DNA of 64,000 nt, taken from the NCBI RefSeq assembly GCF_008728195.1, contig NZ_CP031598.1:4898001-4962000 (forward strand), in the 5' to 3' direction. The stretch is from Roseovarius indicus. GTDB lineage: Bacteria; Pseudomonadota; Alphaproteobacteria; Rhodobacterales; Rhodobacteraceae. Numbering within the stretch: position 1 is the stretch's first letter; each line of letters begins with the position of its first letter. A model generated the notes under the pieces. It saw nothing but the letters and a program-made list of their open reading frames with translations. It was not told the DNA's origin and ran no database searches. Shown here one piece after another: positions 24,807-33,760 of the stretch. Both the position numbers and the translations under genes were made by a program.

Positions 24807-25628
24807 TCAGGGATGCGGGGTCCAGCGGATCGCGGGCGCGCCCTGCGGGTGGGAAATGCCGCCCGGATAGCTCAGCAGCTCGATCAGCGTGCCCCAGGGC
24901 GCCCGGCCATAGATGCCGGCATTCCCCTCCTGGTCCTCGTTGTTGGCCAGCGGATGCGGGCCTTTCAGCAGCTCTCCCCCGGCAGCGCTGAACGCGGCAC
25001 AGGCCGCCTCCATGTCATCGACGTAAAGGCCCAGATGCGTCAGCCCCTCGTCCTGCAGGCGCGCCGGCCCGGCCTGCTCGCCGCCCTCCATCCGGAACAG
25101 CTCCAGGCACGGCCCGTTGCCGAGCCGAAGAAGCCGCATGTGAACGATGCGCGTTCCGGCGGTCAGGCCAAGCTCCGCCTCGGGGCCGTCGCCTTCCATG
25201 TCGGGGCCATCCTCGGGCAGCACGTCGTACAGCGTCACCGCCCCGAACGCGTCTTGAAAGAAACGGGTGGCGGCGTCGATGTCCGGCACCGTCATCCCGG
25301 CATGGTCGATCCCGCGGATGCCCGGCGCCGCCGGCGTGTCGGCGGCGATGGCGCCAAGCTCGGTGACCTCCGACGCGCCACCGGCCGCGACCTCCCCGAG
25401 CGCCTCGTTGAATTGCCGCGTATGTGGCTCATCGAGATGCGCCTCGAAGGCCGCGTCGTCGCGATACTCTTCCAGCATCACCACGGCGCCGCCGCTTTCG
25501 GCGAAGGCCTCGAACCGGATATTCCCCGGCTCGGCCCGGACATGCCGGGCCAGCTCGTCGACCAGCGTCTTCAGCCGCGCCTCCTGCCCGGGCCCGGGGG
25601 TGGCGCGCGCCATCATCGTGCGTGTCAT
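24807..25628 (-). CDS. Fusion of antibiotic-biosynthesis-monooxygenase-like and VOC domains
   Basis: 273 aa. The ATG at 25628 follows GGAGG with a 5-nt spacer. Residues ~1-95 are an ABM-like ferredoxin fold: RLKTLVDELARHVRAEPGNI, then VVMLEEYRDDAAFEAHLDEP and HTRQFNEALGEV. Residues ~110-273 are a glyoxalase/VOC domain with IRGIDHAGMTVPDIDAATRF, GPCLELFRMEG and LTHLGLYVDDMEAACAAF. VOC metal ligands (His, Glu) appear to be present. The substrate is unknown; the pairing suggests metabolism of a small carbonyl or aromatic compound. It sits divergently to nothing and downstream of the Crp-type regulator on the same strand. Confidence 0.8.
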   Translation of the reverse strand: MTRTMMARATPGPGQEARLKTLVDELARHVRAEPGNIRFEAFAESGGAVVMLEEYRDDAAFEAHLDEPHTRQFNEALGEVAAGGASEVTELGAIAADTPAAPGIRGIDHAGMTVPDIDAATRFFQDAFGAVTLYDVLPEDGPDMEGDGPEAELGLTAGTRIVHMRLLRLGNGPCLELFRMEGGEQAGPARLQDEGLTHLGLYVDDMEAACAAFSAAGGELLKGPHPLANNEDQEGNAGIYGRAPWGTLIELLSYPGGISHPQGAPAIRWTPHP

Positions 25629-25708
25629 GGGTGCCTCCGTCTCGCGGCGCCGCGATGCGGCCTTCACCGGGCCAACCATGCGCCCCCTTGCGAAGTTCCC
25701 GGCCGCCC

Positions 25709-26446
25709 TCAGATCAGCGGCAACCGGCGGGGCGGGATCACCTCGATCGGCGCGATCTTCTGCATCCCCTCGCTGTCGATGATCCTGAGCCGCCCGGCCC
25801 GCCACGCCACCAGCCCGTCGGCGATCAGCGCCTTCAGCGTCCGGTTCGTATGCACCAGCGACAGGCCCAGCGCGTCGGCGATGTGCTGCTGCGTGATCGG
25901 CACGTCCACGCTGCCATCCCGGCTGACCAGCCCCAGCCGCTCGGCCTTGCCGAAGATGATCAGCAGCGCCTGCACGATCCGCTCCCTCGCCGTGCAGCGC
26001 CCGATGCTCAGAAGGTTCGCATCCATCAGCCGCTCGCCCCGCGCCGCGTGCCACACCACCGTATGCGCCAGCCCGGGCTGGGTGTGAAACAGATTGGCCA
26101 GATCGGAGCGCTGGAACACGCACAGCGTCATGCTTGTCAGCGCCTCGACCGAATGATCCATCACGTCGAACATCGCCGCCTGCAGCCCCAGCAGATCCCC
26201 CGGCATCACGAAGTTCATGATCTGCCGCCGCCCGTCCTCGAGCGTCTTCTCCCGCAGGCCCCAGCCCGACAGAACGGTGAAGACATGCGGGCTGTTCACC
26301 CCCTCGTCCAATATCCGCGTCCGCGGGTCCACCGTCATCTCGCCTGACTTCAGCTGCGTGATGAACTCCAGCTCCTTGCCGCGCGTCTCCTCGAAGACGT
26401 CGAGCTTGCGAAGGGGGCAGTCAGAGCATTTAACCATGGATTTCAT
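25709..26446 (-). CDS. Crp/Fnr-family transcription regulator
   Basis: 245 aa from the ATG at 26446 (further in-frame starts exist at 26509 and 26437 and none has a good ribosome site, so the start is uncertain). It has a cyclic-nucleotide-binding-like beta-roll (VFTVLSGWGLREKTLEDGRR; MPGDLLGLQAAMFDV) and a C-terminal HTH_Crp (DVPITQQHIADALGLSLVHT; NRTLKALIADGLVAWRAGRL). The N-terminal segment MVKCSDCPLRKLDVF has only two cysteines and lacks the full four-Cys Fe-S pattern of FNR. Probable redox or NO/O2-independent relative such as a Dnr/FixK-like activator. It may regulate the ABM-VOC gene 80 bases downstream. Confidence 0.88.
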   Translation of the reverse strand: MKSMVKCSDCPLRKLDVFEETRGKELEFITQLKSGEMTVDPRTRILDEGVNSPHVFTVLSGWGLREKTLEDGRRQIMNFVMPGDLLGLQAAMFDVMDHSVEALTSMTLCVFQRSDLANLFHTQPGLAHTVVWHAARGERLMDANLLSIGRCTARERIVQALLIIFGKAERLGLVSRDGSVDVPITQQHIADALGLSLVHTNRTLKALIADGLVAWRAGRLRIIDSEGMQKIAPIEVIPPRRLPLI

Positions 26447-26599
26447 GCAGTTATGATCGCCCCAAACCGGCCGTTTCGGCAACAGAAATGTTTCATCCCG
26501 ATACATCATAGGTGAAAGAGCGGATTTCCGGCGCGCGCTATAGTGCGATTCTGCTTTGAAATGTCAGCGCCGCCCGAGGCGCCGGGAGGAGAACCCCTG

Positions 26600-27469
26600 A
26601 TGATCATCTACCCAGAGATCGCGATAAAGAACGGCCGATGCGTCACCCTTCGCAAAGGCCAGATGACATTGCCCGAAGAACACGACACCAGCCCGCTCGA
26701 CCTCGCCCGGCACTACGCGGCTCACGGGGCCGAATGGCTCCACGTCGCCGATCTCGACGCCACCGGGCGCCACAGCCACGACAACACCGCGCTCGTCGAA
26801 CAGATCATCCGCGAGGTCGACATCCCCGTGCAGGTCTCCGGCGGCATCCACAAGCCGCATCACATCGACTGGTGGATCGACCGCGGCGCCGAAACCGTGG
26901 TGATCGGCTCGGCCGCCTATCTCGGGCCCGGCGTTGTACGAAGCTCGGCCGAACGCCACCCGTTCCGCGTGCTCGTCTCGGTCGACATCCGCGATGGCGA
27001 GGTCATGGTCGACGGCTGGACCCGCCCCACCGGCACGCCGCCGCTCGACTTCCTGCAGAGCTTCGACAACCTCTGCCTCGCCGGCGTCATCGTCAACGAC
27101 ACCGACTACGACGCCGACCTGCCCGACGGCTCCGTCGCGCTCGTCGCCGACCTCGCCCGCCAGCTCAAGACGCCCGTGATCGCCAGCGGCCTCGCCAAGA
27201 CGCTCGATCACGTCTCGACCCTCAAGTATCTCGGCAACATCGCCGGCGCGATCGTCGGGCGCGGCCTGCATCACGGCACCTTCACCCTCGAAGAGGCCCA
27301 GCGCATCGTCGTCGAACGCGACACCCGCGCGATGATGCTCCGCCGCCTGTCCGAGGGCGCGCCCGTCAAGAAATCCAGGATAACGATCCACCAGGGACCG
27401 CCTTCCGAAAAGGGCACCTCTCGTCCCCGGGGTGCCCGGTTTGCCAAGGTCGCGGAATCGCATAGCTGA
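26600..27469 (+). CDS. HisA-like TIM-barrel protein, probable non-canonical paralogue
   Basis: 289 aa starting at an ATG with GGAGGAG nine bases upstream. It is clearly related to HisA (ProFAR isomerase): IIYPEIAIKNGRCVTL, HVADLDATGR, VSGGIHKPHH, VSVDIRDGEVMVDGWT, ASGLAKTLDH and GRGLHHGTFTLEEA line up with the family. The first catalytic Asp (position 8 in HisA, normally in the AIDL segment) is Ala here, while the second Asp (D129) remains. The C-terminus is extended by ~40 residues of basic, Pro/Ser-rich sequence. No other his gene is nearby. It is probably a paralogue with altered function rather than the histidine enzyme. Confidence 0.75.
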   Translation: MIIYPEIAIKNGRCVTLRKGQMTLPEEHDTSPLDLARHYAAHGAEWLHVADLDATGRHSHDNTALVEQIIREVDIPVQVSGGIHKPHHIDWWIDRGAETVVIGSAAYLGPGVVRSSAERHPFRVLVSVDIRDGEVMVDGWTRPTGTPPLDFLQSFDNLCLAGVIVNDTDYDADLPDGSVALVADLARQLKTPVIASGLAKTLDHVSTLKYLGNIAGAIVGRGLHHGTFTLEEAQRIVVERDTRAMMLRRLSEGAPVKKSRITIHQGPPSEKGTSRPRGARFAKVAESHS

Positions 27470-27479
27470 CCTGGCAGGC

Positions 27480-27534
27480 ACCGGCACGGCGCGGCCTCTC
27501 CTGTCCCAAGCCCTAGGGGCCGTGCCGTGCCGGT
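27480..27534. repeat. Large GC hairpin between two genes
   Basis: 17-bp arms with one mismatch (ACCGGCACGGCGCGGCC at 27480-27496 and its complement at 27518-27534) around a 21-base loop. It lies in the 100-base gap between the HisA-like gene and the next gene. No T-tract follows, so it is more likely a processing or attenuation structure than a simple terminator. Confidence 0.6.
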
Positions 27535-27570
27535 AAACCAATGAAAACCCGCCGAAGGAGGAATGGCGAC

Positions 27571-27843
27571 GTGGCAGACACCAAGAGGCCAGCGGACTGG
27601 AACCTGATCTACCGCGAGGTCCTCGCCGGCTGGCACAAGGACACGCTGCGGCCGAAGATGGTCTTCATCCAGAACGACGGCACCCTCGTCGACGGCGCCA
27701 CCAGCCGCAAACCCGAGCGCGGCAACTCCCCCAGCCACGCCGCGGCGGCCATCTTTCACCTCTCCCACATCCGCGCCTTCCCCATCGCCCAGAGCGACGA
27801 CGCCTACGACTATTGCGACAGGCTGGCCGACCAGCACCGGTAG
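27571..27843 (+). CDS. Small hypothetical protein
   Basis: 90 aa. I prefer the GTG at 27571 because AAGGAGG stands nine bases upstream; the longer frame begins with ATG at 27541 and would place that ribosome site inside the gene. It contains KRPADWNLIYREVLAGWHKD, MVFIQNDGTLVDGATS and an acidic C-terminus (SDDAYDYCDRLADQ). Soluble, no motif recognised. It follows the HisA-like gene on the same strand after a large hairpin and may be a partner of it. Confidence 0.6.
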   Translation: MADTKRPADWNLIYREVLAGWHKDTLRPKMVFIQNDGTLVDGATSRKPERGNSPSHAAAAIFHLSHIRAFPIAQSDDAYDYCDRLADQHR

Positions 27844-27864
27844 GGCGCCACCCACCCGGCCAAC

Positions 27865-27882
27865 GGTCGATGCGCGGCGGGC
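27865..27882. repeat. Solo end of the MITE-like element
   Basis: GGTCGATGCGCGGCGGGCT matches the right terminus of the 140-bp element described at 33761-33900, without the rest. Probably a decayed copy downstream of the small gene. Confidence 0.45.
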
Positions 27883-28011
27883 TCCCCCGTCAAGTCCGCG
27901 CGGGGGCTTGGCAGTCAGGATGAGAGTCAGGCCCGCGGGTCCCGTCTGCTTGCCTGTTTACCAAATCCGGCTAAGCTCCGCGTTCTTTCAGCCGTGACCG
28001 GGCCAGTCTGA

Positions 28012-28563
28012 ATGGATCACAAAGAATACAACACCTTGTTCGAAGAGGAATTCGCCGACCCCCTGAAGGCGCTGGGGTTTGCCCGCGTCCGCAAGACCAG
28101 GTCGCTCAGATACCAGAACGGCACCCGCGACCTGTGGATCAGGCGGGTCAGCAGCAAATGGCCCCATCCGGGCGTGGCGAAGACAGCCATCTGCTTTCGC
28201 CACAGCTTTCTGCGTCCGGTGACCTGCGACGATCCCGACAGCGACGACCTTTACATGCTCGACTTCCCCCGGGCGCTGAGGTTCGAGGATTTCGAGGGCT
28301 GGCTCAAACCGAGCCCGAGCTATCGCCCCGACATCACGCGGCGCGAGCCGAGCGAATTCCGCTATGGCGACAAGGGCCCCGATGCCGTCAGGAAACACCT
28401 TCGCAGGATGAGGCGCCTCGTCGAGAAACGCATACTGCCCTGGGCGAACGGCCTCACCGAAGAAGGCGAGTTGGCCCAAATCATCGCATTCGGCCAGCAA
28501 CTCTGGTGCGAAAAGCGGTGGATGGAGGATTACCGTCACCGTCTGACCGAGGCACGGGAATAG
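28012..28563 (+). CDS. Hypothetical protein, possibly DUF4304-like
   Basis: 183 aa. The start reads MDHKEYNTLFEEEFADPLKA and continues LGFARVRKTRSLRYQNG, a pattern like DUF4304 proteins ('...LF...L...GF.R....') of unknown function; the family call is tentative. Charged, soluble, with a Tyr/Arg-rich middle and no signal peptide. It is flanked on both sides by MITE-like repeats, so it may be a recently acquired or mobile-neighbourhood gene. The opposite strand also has a long open frame, but this strand has the better start context and more natural composition. Confidence 0.6.
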   Translation: MDHKEYNTLFEEEFADPLKALGFARVRKTRSLRYQNGTRDLWIRRVSSKWPHPGVAKTAICFRHSFLRPVTCDDPDSDDLYMLDFPRALRFEDFEGWLKPSPSYRPDITRREPSEFRYGDKGPDAVRKHLRRMRRLVEKRILPWANGLTEEGELAQIIAFGQQLWCEKRWMEDYRHRLTEARE

Positions 28564-28626
28564 GGCGCGGGGCGCCTGTGGAAGTGGGTAGATGAGATGA
28601 AGCCCGTCTATTCCTGACGCTGAGAA

Positions 28627-28680
28627 GACGCGCATTGACGGGCCGTGGTGCGCCGTGCCGCCGGTACGGCCCACCGCGCA
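28627..28680. repeat. Internally deleted MITE-like copy
   Basis: A left-end match (GACGCGCATTGACGGGCCGT at 28627-28646) is followed after about 20 bases by ACGGCCCACCGCGC, a degenerate right end. It sits 60 bp before a full copy, making a tandem arrangement. Confidence 0.5.
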
Positions 28681-28736
28681 GTGTATAAAGGTCGGCAGCG
28701 CGGGACGAAGCGGTCATTGAGTCCCGACGGTGAGAA

Positions 28737-28875
28737 GACGCGTATCGACGGGCCGTGGTGCGGCGAACCAACGTAGGTGATGGGCAGTTTATCTCTGCCA
28801 AGCACATCCACCGCTCGCGCGTGGCACTTCATTTGCCAAATCGCCGTGCCGTGGGGCGGCCCGTCGATGCGCGGC
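28737..28875. mobile_element. MITE-like element, copy 2 (139 bp)
   Basis: Left end GACGCGTATCGACGGGCCGT and right end 28856-28875 are imperfect inverted repeats of 20 bp. The interior matches the copy at 33761-33900, e.g. CGGCGAACCAACG, GTGATGGGCA, GCGTGGCACT and CCAAATCGCCGTGCCGTGGG. No coding capacity. The 426-base gap 28564-28989 consists largely of this copy and its partial neighbour. Confidence 0.7.
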
Positions 28876-28989
28876 GGGCTACGCCCTCGATTCCGCGCAG
28901 GTGCTCCGTGGATGCGTCAGGATTGGGCTCTAAGCCGCCCTTCGCGGCAACGTCCACGACCGTCAGCCCTGCCCCCAAGCCCCCCAACT

Positions 28990-29367
28990 TCACCCATTCA
29001 CCACCTTCGGCGCCCCCGTCGCCATATCCGTGCCCACGTACCGCTTCTTCGCCTCTTTCCACGCGCCAAAGCCGCCCTCCATATGGGCGATCCGGGTCAT
29101 CCCCGCCTCGATGCATTTTCGCGCCACCTTCTCCGAGCGCACGCCAGAGCCACAGTGGAACACGATCCGCTTGTCCGACTGCCCCGGCAGCTTGCGCGCC
29201 TCGAAGAACGGCATCGGCATCAGCAGCGCGCCGACGATATGCTCGAAGGAATATTCCTGCACCGTGCGCACGTCGATCAGCACGATCTCGTCGCGGTCAA
29301 AGGCCTGGGCCACTTCCTCGACCGTCCATGTCTCAAGCACGGCGTCGCCCACGTTTTCCGTTTTCAT
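28990..29367 (-). CDS. Rhodanese-like sulfurtransferase
   Basis: 125-residue single rhodanese domain. The active-site loop is FHCGSGVRSEKVA with Cys72, and the structural signature VLIDVRTVQEYSFEHI is present. It transfers sulfane sulfur to acceptors in the cytoplasm. It is encoded 18 nt downstream of the metallo-beta-lactamase persulfide-type enzyme on the same strand, the common arrangement in sulfide detoxification operons (blh or persulfide dioxygenase plus rhodanese). Intact. Confidence 0.9.
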   Translation of the reverse strand: MKTENVGDAVLETWTVEEVAQAFDRDEIVLIDVRTVQEYSFEHIVGALLMPMPFFEARKLPGQSDKRIVFHCGSGVRSEKVARKCIEAGMTRIAHMEGGFGAWKEAKKRYVGTDMATGAPKVVNG

Positions 29368-29385
29368 GATCTTTCTCCCAATCTC

Positions 29386-30282
29386 TCAGAACTTGTTCGC
29401 AGGAATCTTGAAGTAGCTGTTCCCGTCCGCCTCGGCCTCCGGAAGCTGCCCGCCGCGCAGGTTCACCTGCAGGGCGTAGAGCATCCGGTCCGGCAGCCCG
29501 AGCGTCGCATCCCGCGCATCGCGCAGCTTCACGTAGTCCTCGCGCGATGCACCCCCGCCCACATGCGGGTTCTTCTCCCGATGCTCGGCCACCGTGGCCT
29601 CCCACGCCGGGTCTTCGCGGTCCTTCACCGGCGGGTAGTCATGCCCGATGAAGAGCCGCGTCTCATCCGGCAGCTCCAGGATCCGCTGCAGACTGTCATA
29701 CAGAACGCTCGACGACCCGCCCGGGAAATCCGCCCGCGAGGTGCCCACATCCACATGCATGAACGTGTCATGCACGAAGGCCGCATCCCCCACCACATAG
29801 GTGATCGAGCCCAGCGTATGCCCGGGCGACAACATCACCCGCACATCCAGATCGCCGATCCTGAACGTATCGCCATCCGCGAAGAGCCGGCTGAAATCGC
29901 TCTCCGGGTCGAACGCGCCCGGCATGTTGTATAAGTCCGCCCAAAGGTGTGCGATCTCCTTCACCTTCTCGCCAATCGCATTCGGCGCGCCGGTCTTTTC
30001 CACCAGCCAGCTTGAAGCCATCATGTGGTCGGCATGGGGGTGGGTATCGAGCACCCATTCCACCTCCAGCCCTTCGCGCTTCACGAAATCGAGGATCTCC
30101 TGCGCGCTCTCGGTGCCGGTCTTCGCGCTCGCCGGGTCGAAATCCAGCACCACGTCGATCAGCGCCGCCTTCTTCGTGCCGGGGTCGGCCACGACATATT
30201 GAATGCTGCCGGTGTCGGGTTCGTAAAAGCCGGTCACCTCCGGCGATCGGGCTCCGGTCGAAGGGCTCTTTCGGGTAAACAT
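29386..30282 (-). CDS. Metallo-beta-lactamase-fold persulfide dioxygenase-like protein
   Basis: 298 aa from an ATG at 30282 with AGGAGG four bases upstream (the longer frame lacks this). The metal-binding motif THPHADHMMASSWL (H81, H83, D85, H86) and a later LSPGHTLGSITYVVGDAAFV and HDTFM identify the MBL fold; the ETHE1/Blh-like length and the downstream rhodanese indicate oxidation of glutathione persulfide or a similar sulfane substrate. A GAATG-N6-CATTC inverted repeat 36-51 bp upstream is a candidate operator for a persulfide-sensing repressor. The regulator gene itself is not in the window. Confidence 0.85.
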   Translation of the reverse strand: MFTRKSPSTGARSPEVTGFYEPDTGSIQYVVADPGTKKAALIDVVLDFDPASAKTGTESAQEILDFVKREGLEVEWVLDTHPHADHMMASSWLVEKTGAPNAIGEKVKEIAHLWADLYNMPGAFDPESDFSRLFADGDTFRIGDLDVRVMLSPGHTLGSITYVVGDAAFVHDTFMHVDVGTSRADFPGGSSSVLYDSLQRILELPDETRLFIGHDYPPVKDREDPAWEATVAEHREKNPHVGGGASREDYVKLRDARDATLGLPDRMLYALQVNLRGGQLPEAEADGNSYFKIPANKF

Positions 30283-30317
30283 GCGGCCTCCTTTTCTCAG
30301 ATCATATCTAGTTAATT

Positions 30318-30333
30318 GAATGTGTTTCCATTC
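30318..30333. promoter_or_regulatory. Inverted repeat, candidate persulfide-repressor operator
   Basis: GAATG-N6-CATTC in the AT-rich region upstream of the MBL gene. ArsR-type persulfide sensors (SqrR/BigR) bind inverted GAAT/ATTC arms; in the site I recall for SqrR the arms are in the opposite order (ATTC-N8-GAAT), so this is only suggestive. Confidence 0.35.
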
Positions 30334-30427
30334 CAACCCCCACCGGCCGAAATAGTTTGCTGACCATGGGCAAACCGCCCCGTTCCCGTCTGGCAGAATC
30401 GTCCCGACCCATGCTAGGTATAGAGGA

Positions 30428-32290
30428 ATGAACACCATCAGCCCCAATATAAGCCAGGATCGGCCCGTAATTCGCCAGTTGGACGAAGCCGCCGTCAACC
30501 GCATCGCCGCCGGCGAAGTTGTCGAGCGTCCGGCCTCCGCGGTCAAGGAACTGGTGGAAAACGCCCTCGACGCCGGCGCCCGTCACATCGACGTGGCCTT
30601 CGCCGATGGCGGCAAGACGATGATCCGCGTCGCCGACGACGGCTGCGGCATGTCCCCCGACGACCTGCCCCTCGCGCTGGCCCGCCACGCCACCTCCAAG
30701 ATCGACGGCACCGACCTGCTGAACATCCACTCCTTCGGCTTCCGGGGCGAGGCGCTCCCCTCCCTCGGCGCCGTCGGCCGCCTCACCATCACCTCCCGCC
30801 AACAGGGCGGCGACGGCGCCGAAATCGCCGTCACCGGCGGCAAGCTGGGCCCCGTCAAACCGGCGGCCCTCAACGCCGGCACCATCGTCACCCTGCGCGA
30901 CCTCTTCCACGCCACCCCCGCCCGCCTCAAGTTCATGCGCTCCGACCGGGCCGAGGCGCAGGCCATCACCGACACCGTCAAGCGCCTCGCCATGGCCGAG
31001 CCGTTCACGGGCTTCACCCTCCGCGACACCTCCGGCGGCGGCGAGGGCCGCGTCACCTTCCGCGCCGATGCCGAAACCGGCGACCTGTTCGACGCCCTCC
31101 ACGGCCGCCTCACCCGCATCATCGGCCGCGAGTTCACCGACAACGCCTTGCCGATCGACGCCAGCCGCGAGGGCCTGCACATGACCGGCTTCGCGGCGCT
31201 GCCCACCTACTCCCGCGGCTCGGCCGTCACCCAGTACCTCTTCGTCAACGGCCGCCCGGTGCGCGACAAGATGCTCTACGGCGCCCTCCGCGCAGCCTAC
31301 CACGATTTCCTCAGCCGCGATCGCCACCCGGCCGCCGCCCTCTTCATCGAATGCGAACCGGTGCTGGTCGACGTCAACGTCCACCCGGCGAAATCCGAGG
31401 TCCGCTTCCGCGACCCCGGCCTCGCCCGCGGGCTGATCGTCTCGGGCCTCCGACATGCACTGGCCGAAGCCGGCCACCGCGCCTCCTCCACCGTCGCCGG
31501 CGCCACACTCGGCGCCATGCGCCCCGAGCAGCCCGCCCCCCGCGTCTACCAGATGGACCGCCCCTCGCCCGCCGCGCGTCAGGCCGCCTACCAGGCCCAG
31601 GCCCCCGGCTTCGCGGAACTGCAAGACAGCTACAGCGCCCGCGTCGAACCCACCCGCGAGGCCGTCACGCCAGAGACGGACGAGCAGCCGCAAGAACCAC
31701 GCCCGCAATCCCTCCCCCTCGGCGCCGCCCGCGCGCAGGTCCACGAAAACTACATCGTCGCGCAAACCGATGACGGCATGATCCTCGTCGACCAACACGC
31801 CGCCCACGAACGCCTCGTCTACGAGAAACTCAAACGCCAGATGGCCGAAAACGGCGTCCGCGCCCAGGCCCTCCTGATTCCCGAGATCGTCGACCTGAGC
31901 GAGGCCGACGCCACCCGCCTCCTCGACGAGGCCGAGGAACTGGCCAAACTCGGCCTCACCATCGAACCCTTCGGCCCGGGCTCCATCGCCGTGCGCGAAA
32001 CCCCGGCCATCCTCGGCCCCTGCAACGCCGGCGCCATGCTCCGCGATATCCTCGACGAGCTCTCCGACCAGGGCGACAGCCTCACGCTGCGCGCCCGCAT
32101 CGAGGCCATCCTCTCGCGCATCGCCTGCCACGGCTCCATCCGTTCGGGCCGCCGCATGTCCGCCGACGAAATGAACGCGCTGCTCCGAGAAATGGAAGCA
32201 ACCCCCCATTCCGGCCAGTGCAACCACGGCCGGCCCACCTATGTCGAACTCAAACTCGCCGATATCGAACGGCTCTTCGGGCGCACATGA
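30428..32290 (+). CDS. mutL: DNA mismatch repair protein MutL
   Basis: 620 aa. The GHKL ATPase N-terminus is complete: [46 protein letters not shown] and [12 protein letters not shown]. After a Pro-rich linker (about residues 345-425) the C-terminal dimerisation domain carries [13 protein letters not shown], which matches the DQHA(X2)E(X4)E endonuclease motif, so this MutL probably nicks DNA itself, as in bacteria lacking MutH. The end [12 protein letters not shown] corresponds to the CPHGRP zinc motif with Pro replaced by Asn. It is coupled to rmuC by an ATGA overlap. Confidence 0.95.
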   Translation: MNTISPNISQDRPVIRQLDEAAVNRIAAGEVVERPASAVKELVENALDAGARHIDVAFADGGKTMIRVADDGCGMSPDDLPLALARHATSKIDGTDLLNIHSFGFRGEALPSLGAVGRLTITSRQQGGDGAEIAVTGGKLGPVKPAALNAGTIVTLRDLFHATPARLKFMRSDRAEAQAITDTVKRLAMAEPFTGFTLRDTSGGGEGRVTFRADAETGDLFDALHGRLTRIIGREFTDNALPIDASREGLHMTGFAALPTYSRGSAVTQYLFVNGRPVRDKMLYGALRAAYHDFLSRDRHPAAALFIECEPVLVDVNVHPAKSEVRFRDPGLARGLIVSGLRHALAEAGHRASSTVAGATLGAMRPEQPAPRVYQMDRPSPAARQAAYQAQAPGFAELQDSYSARVEPTREAVTPETDEQPQEPRPQSLPLGAARAQVHENYIVAQTDDGMILVDQHAAHERLVYEKLKRQMAENGVRAQALLIPEIVDLSEADATRLLDEAEELAKLGLTIEPFGPGSIAVRETPAILGPCNAGAMLRDILDELSDQGDSLTLRARIEAILSRIACHGSIRSGRRMSADEMNALLREMEATPHSGQCNHGRPTYVELKLADIERLFGRT

Positions 32291-33459
32291 TCCAGATCGG
32301 CGACACCATTCTCGACCTCAACGACCCGCTCACCCTCGCCCTCCTCGGCGGCGGTGCGCTGCTCCTCCTCATCGTCATCCTGCTCTTCGCCGCCATCCGC
32401 GCGGCTTCCCGCTCGGCAAGGCTCACCGAACCCCTGATCCGCCAGATGGGCGACCTCGGCCAGCGCGTGCAGGGCCTCTCCGACGGTCAGCACCAGCTTT
32501 CCGGCGGGCTCACCCACGTGGCCGAGGCGCAGTCGAAGGCCCAGACCAACATGCTCCACCTGATGGAAAAACGCCTGGCGCAGGTGCAGGAGCAGATGAA
32601 CGAAAACCTCCACGGCTCCGCCCGCCGCACCGCACAGTCGCTGGGCGACCTGCAACAACGCCTCACGGCCATCGACAAGGCGCAGGAGAATATCACCAAG
32701 CTCTCCGGCGACGTGCTCACCCTGCAGGACATCCTGTCGAACAAGCAGACCCGCGGCGCCTTTGGCGAGATCCAGCTCCACGACATCGTCTCCAAGGCGC
32801 TGCCGTCCGACAGCTATTCCCTGCAATCCACCCTCTCGAACGGCAAACGGGCCGACTGCCTCATCCACCTGCCCAACCCGCCGGGCCCGATCTGCATCGA
32901 CAGCAAGTTTCCCTTGGAGGCCTACGAGGCCCTCCGCAACGCCACCGACGACCGGCAGGTCCAGGACGCCGCCCGCTTCCTCAAAACCTCCGTCCGCAAG
33001 CACATCCGCGATATCGGCGAGAAATACATCCTCGACGGCGAAACCGCTGACGGCGCGCTGATGTTCCTGCCCTCGGAAGCGGTCTATGCCGAGTTGCACG
33101 CCAACTTCCCCGAGCTCGTCCGCGAGGGGTTCGAGGCCCGCGTCTGGATCGTCTCGCCCACCACCTGCATGGCCACGCTCAACACCATGCGCGCCATCCT
33201 CAAGGATGCCCGCATGCGCGAACAGGCCGGCGCCATCCGCCGCGAACTGGGCCTGCTCTTCGCCGATGTCGACCGGCTGGGAAACCGCGTCGAAAACCTC
33301 GACCGCCACTTCCACCAGGCGGCCAAGGACATCTCGGAAATCAAGATCTCCGCCGACAAGGCCGGCCGCCGCGCCAAGCGTCTCGACAATTTCGACTTCG
33401 AGGAACTGGCCCCCGAAACCGAGCCCACAATCGTCAAGCTGACCAAGCCCGACGGGTAA
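32287..33459 (+). CDS. rmuC: DNA recombination protein RmuC
   Basis: 390 aa from the ATG overlapping the mutL stop (ATGA). It has an N-terminal membrane helix ([20 protein letters not shown]), a coiled-coil region to about residue 150, and the RmuC nuclease-like domain with [30 protein letters not shown] and [16 protein letters not shown]. RmuC limits inversions at short inverted repeats in E. coli, which is of interest in a genome with so many palindromes. The end is charged and helical. Intact. Confidence 0.92.
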   Translation: MIQIGDTILDLNDPLTLALLGGGALLLLIVILLFAAIRAASRSARLTEPLIRQMGDLGQRVQGLSDGQHQLSGGLTHVAEAQSKAQTNMLHLMEKRLAQVQEQMNENLHGSARRTAQSLGDLQQRLTAIDKAQENITKLSGDVLTLQDILSNKQTRGAFGEIQLHDIVSKALPSDSYSLQSTLSNGKRADCLIHLPNPPGPICIDSKFPLEAYEALRNATDDRQVQDAARFLKTSVRKHIRDIGEKYILDGETADGALMFLPSEAVYAELHANFPELVREGFEARVWIVSPTTCMATLNTMRAILKDARMREQAGAIRRELGLLFADVDRLGNRVENLDRHFHQAAKDISEIKISADKAGRRAKRLDNFDFEELAPETEPTIVKLTKPDG

Positions 33460-33546
33460 CCTTACCCCGCGATCCTTACCATTTCCCTACCCCTGGCGCC
33501 CGCTCCGGTCACGAACCGGCCTTCGGGCCCCGCCACCGCAAAAAAC

Positions 33547-33585
33547 ACCGACAAAATACCGACGTTATACCGACGCGATACCGAC
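33547..33585. repeat. Four ACCGAC motifs at exact 11-bp spacing
   Basis: ACCGAC begins at 33547, 33558, 33569 and 33580. Each is preceded by an A/T-containing 5-mer and the last three are TACCGAC. One-helical-turn spacing puts all sites on the same DNA face. The array lies in the 543-base gap (33460-34002) between the converging rmuC and lytic transglycosylase genes, so it is not an ordinary promoter operator. Confidence 0.7.
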
Positions 33586-33760
33586 ATCGGGTTTCTACGG
33601 CAATTTCAGTTGGTTAACGCTGCAATCGTGGGTCTCAGGTCACCCTCCGCCTCCCCGCCAATTTCCCCACCCGTAACCGTATCCGTAGGGTGGGTGCCAA
33701 CCCACCACCCCGCCTGAGAATCGACCACGACCGCAGCGTTCTTCAATCCCCCGGTGCGAA

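Noticed and set aside
27988..28674. Open frame on the minus strand opposite the hypothetical gene at 28012
   Set aside because: The plus-strand product has a better start and a possible DUF4304-like beginning; the opposite product is shadow-like.
30308..32227. 639-codon open frame antisense to mutL
   Set aside because: MutL motifs are complete on the plus strand; the antisense product is a Gly/Ala/Glu-rich shadow.
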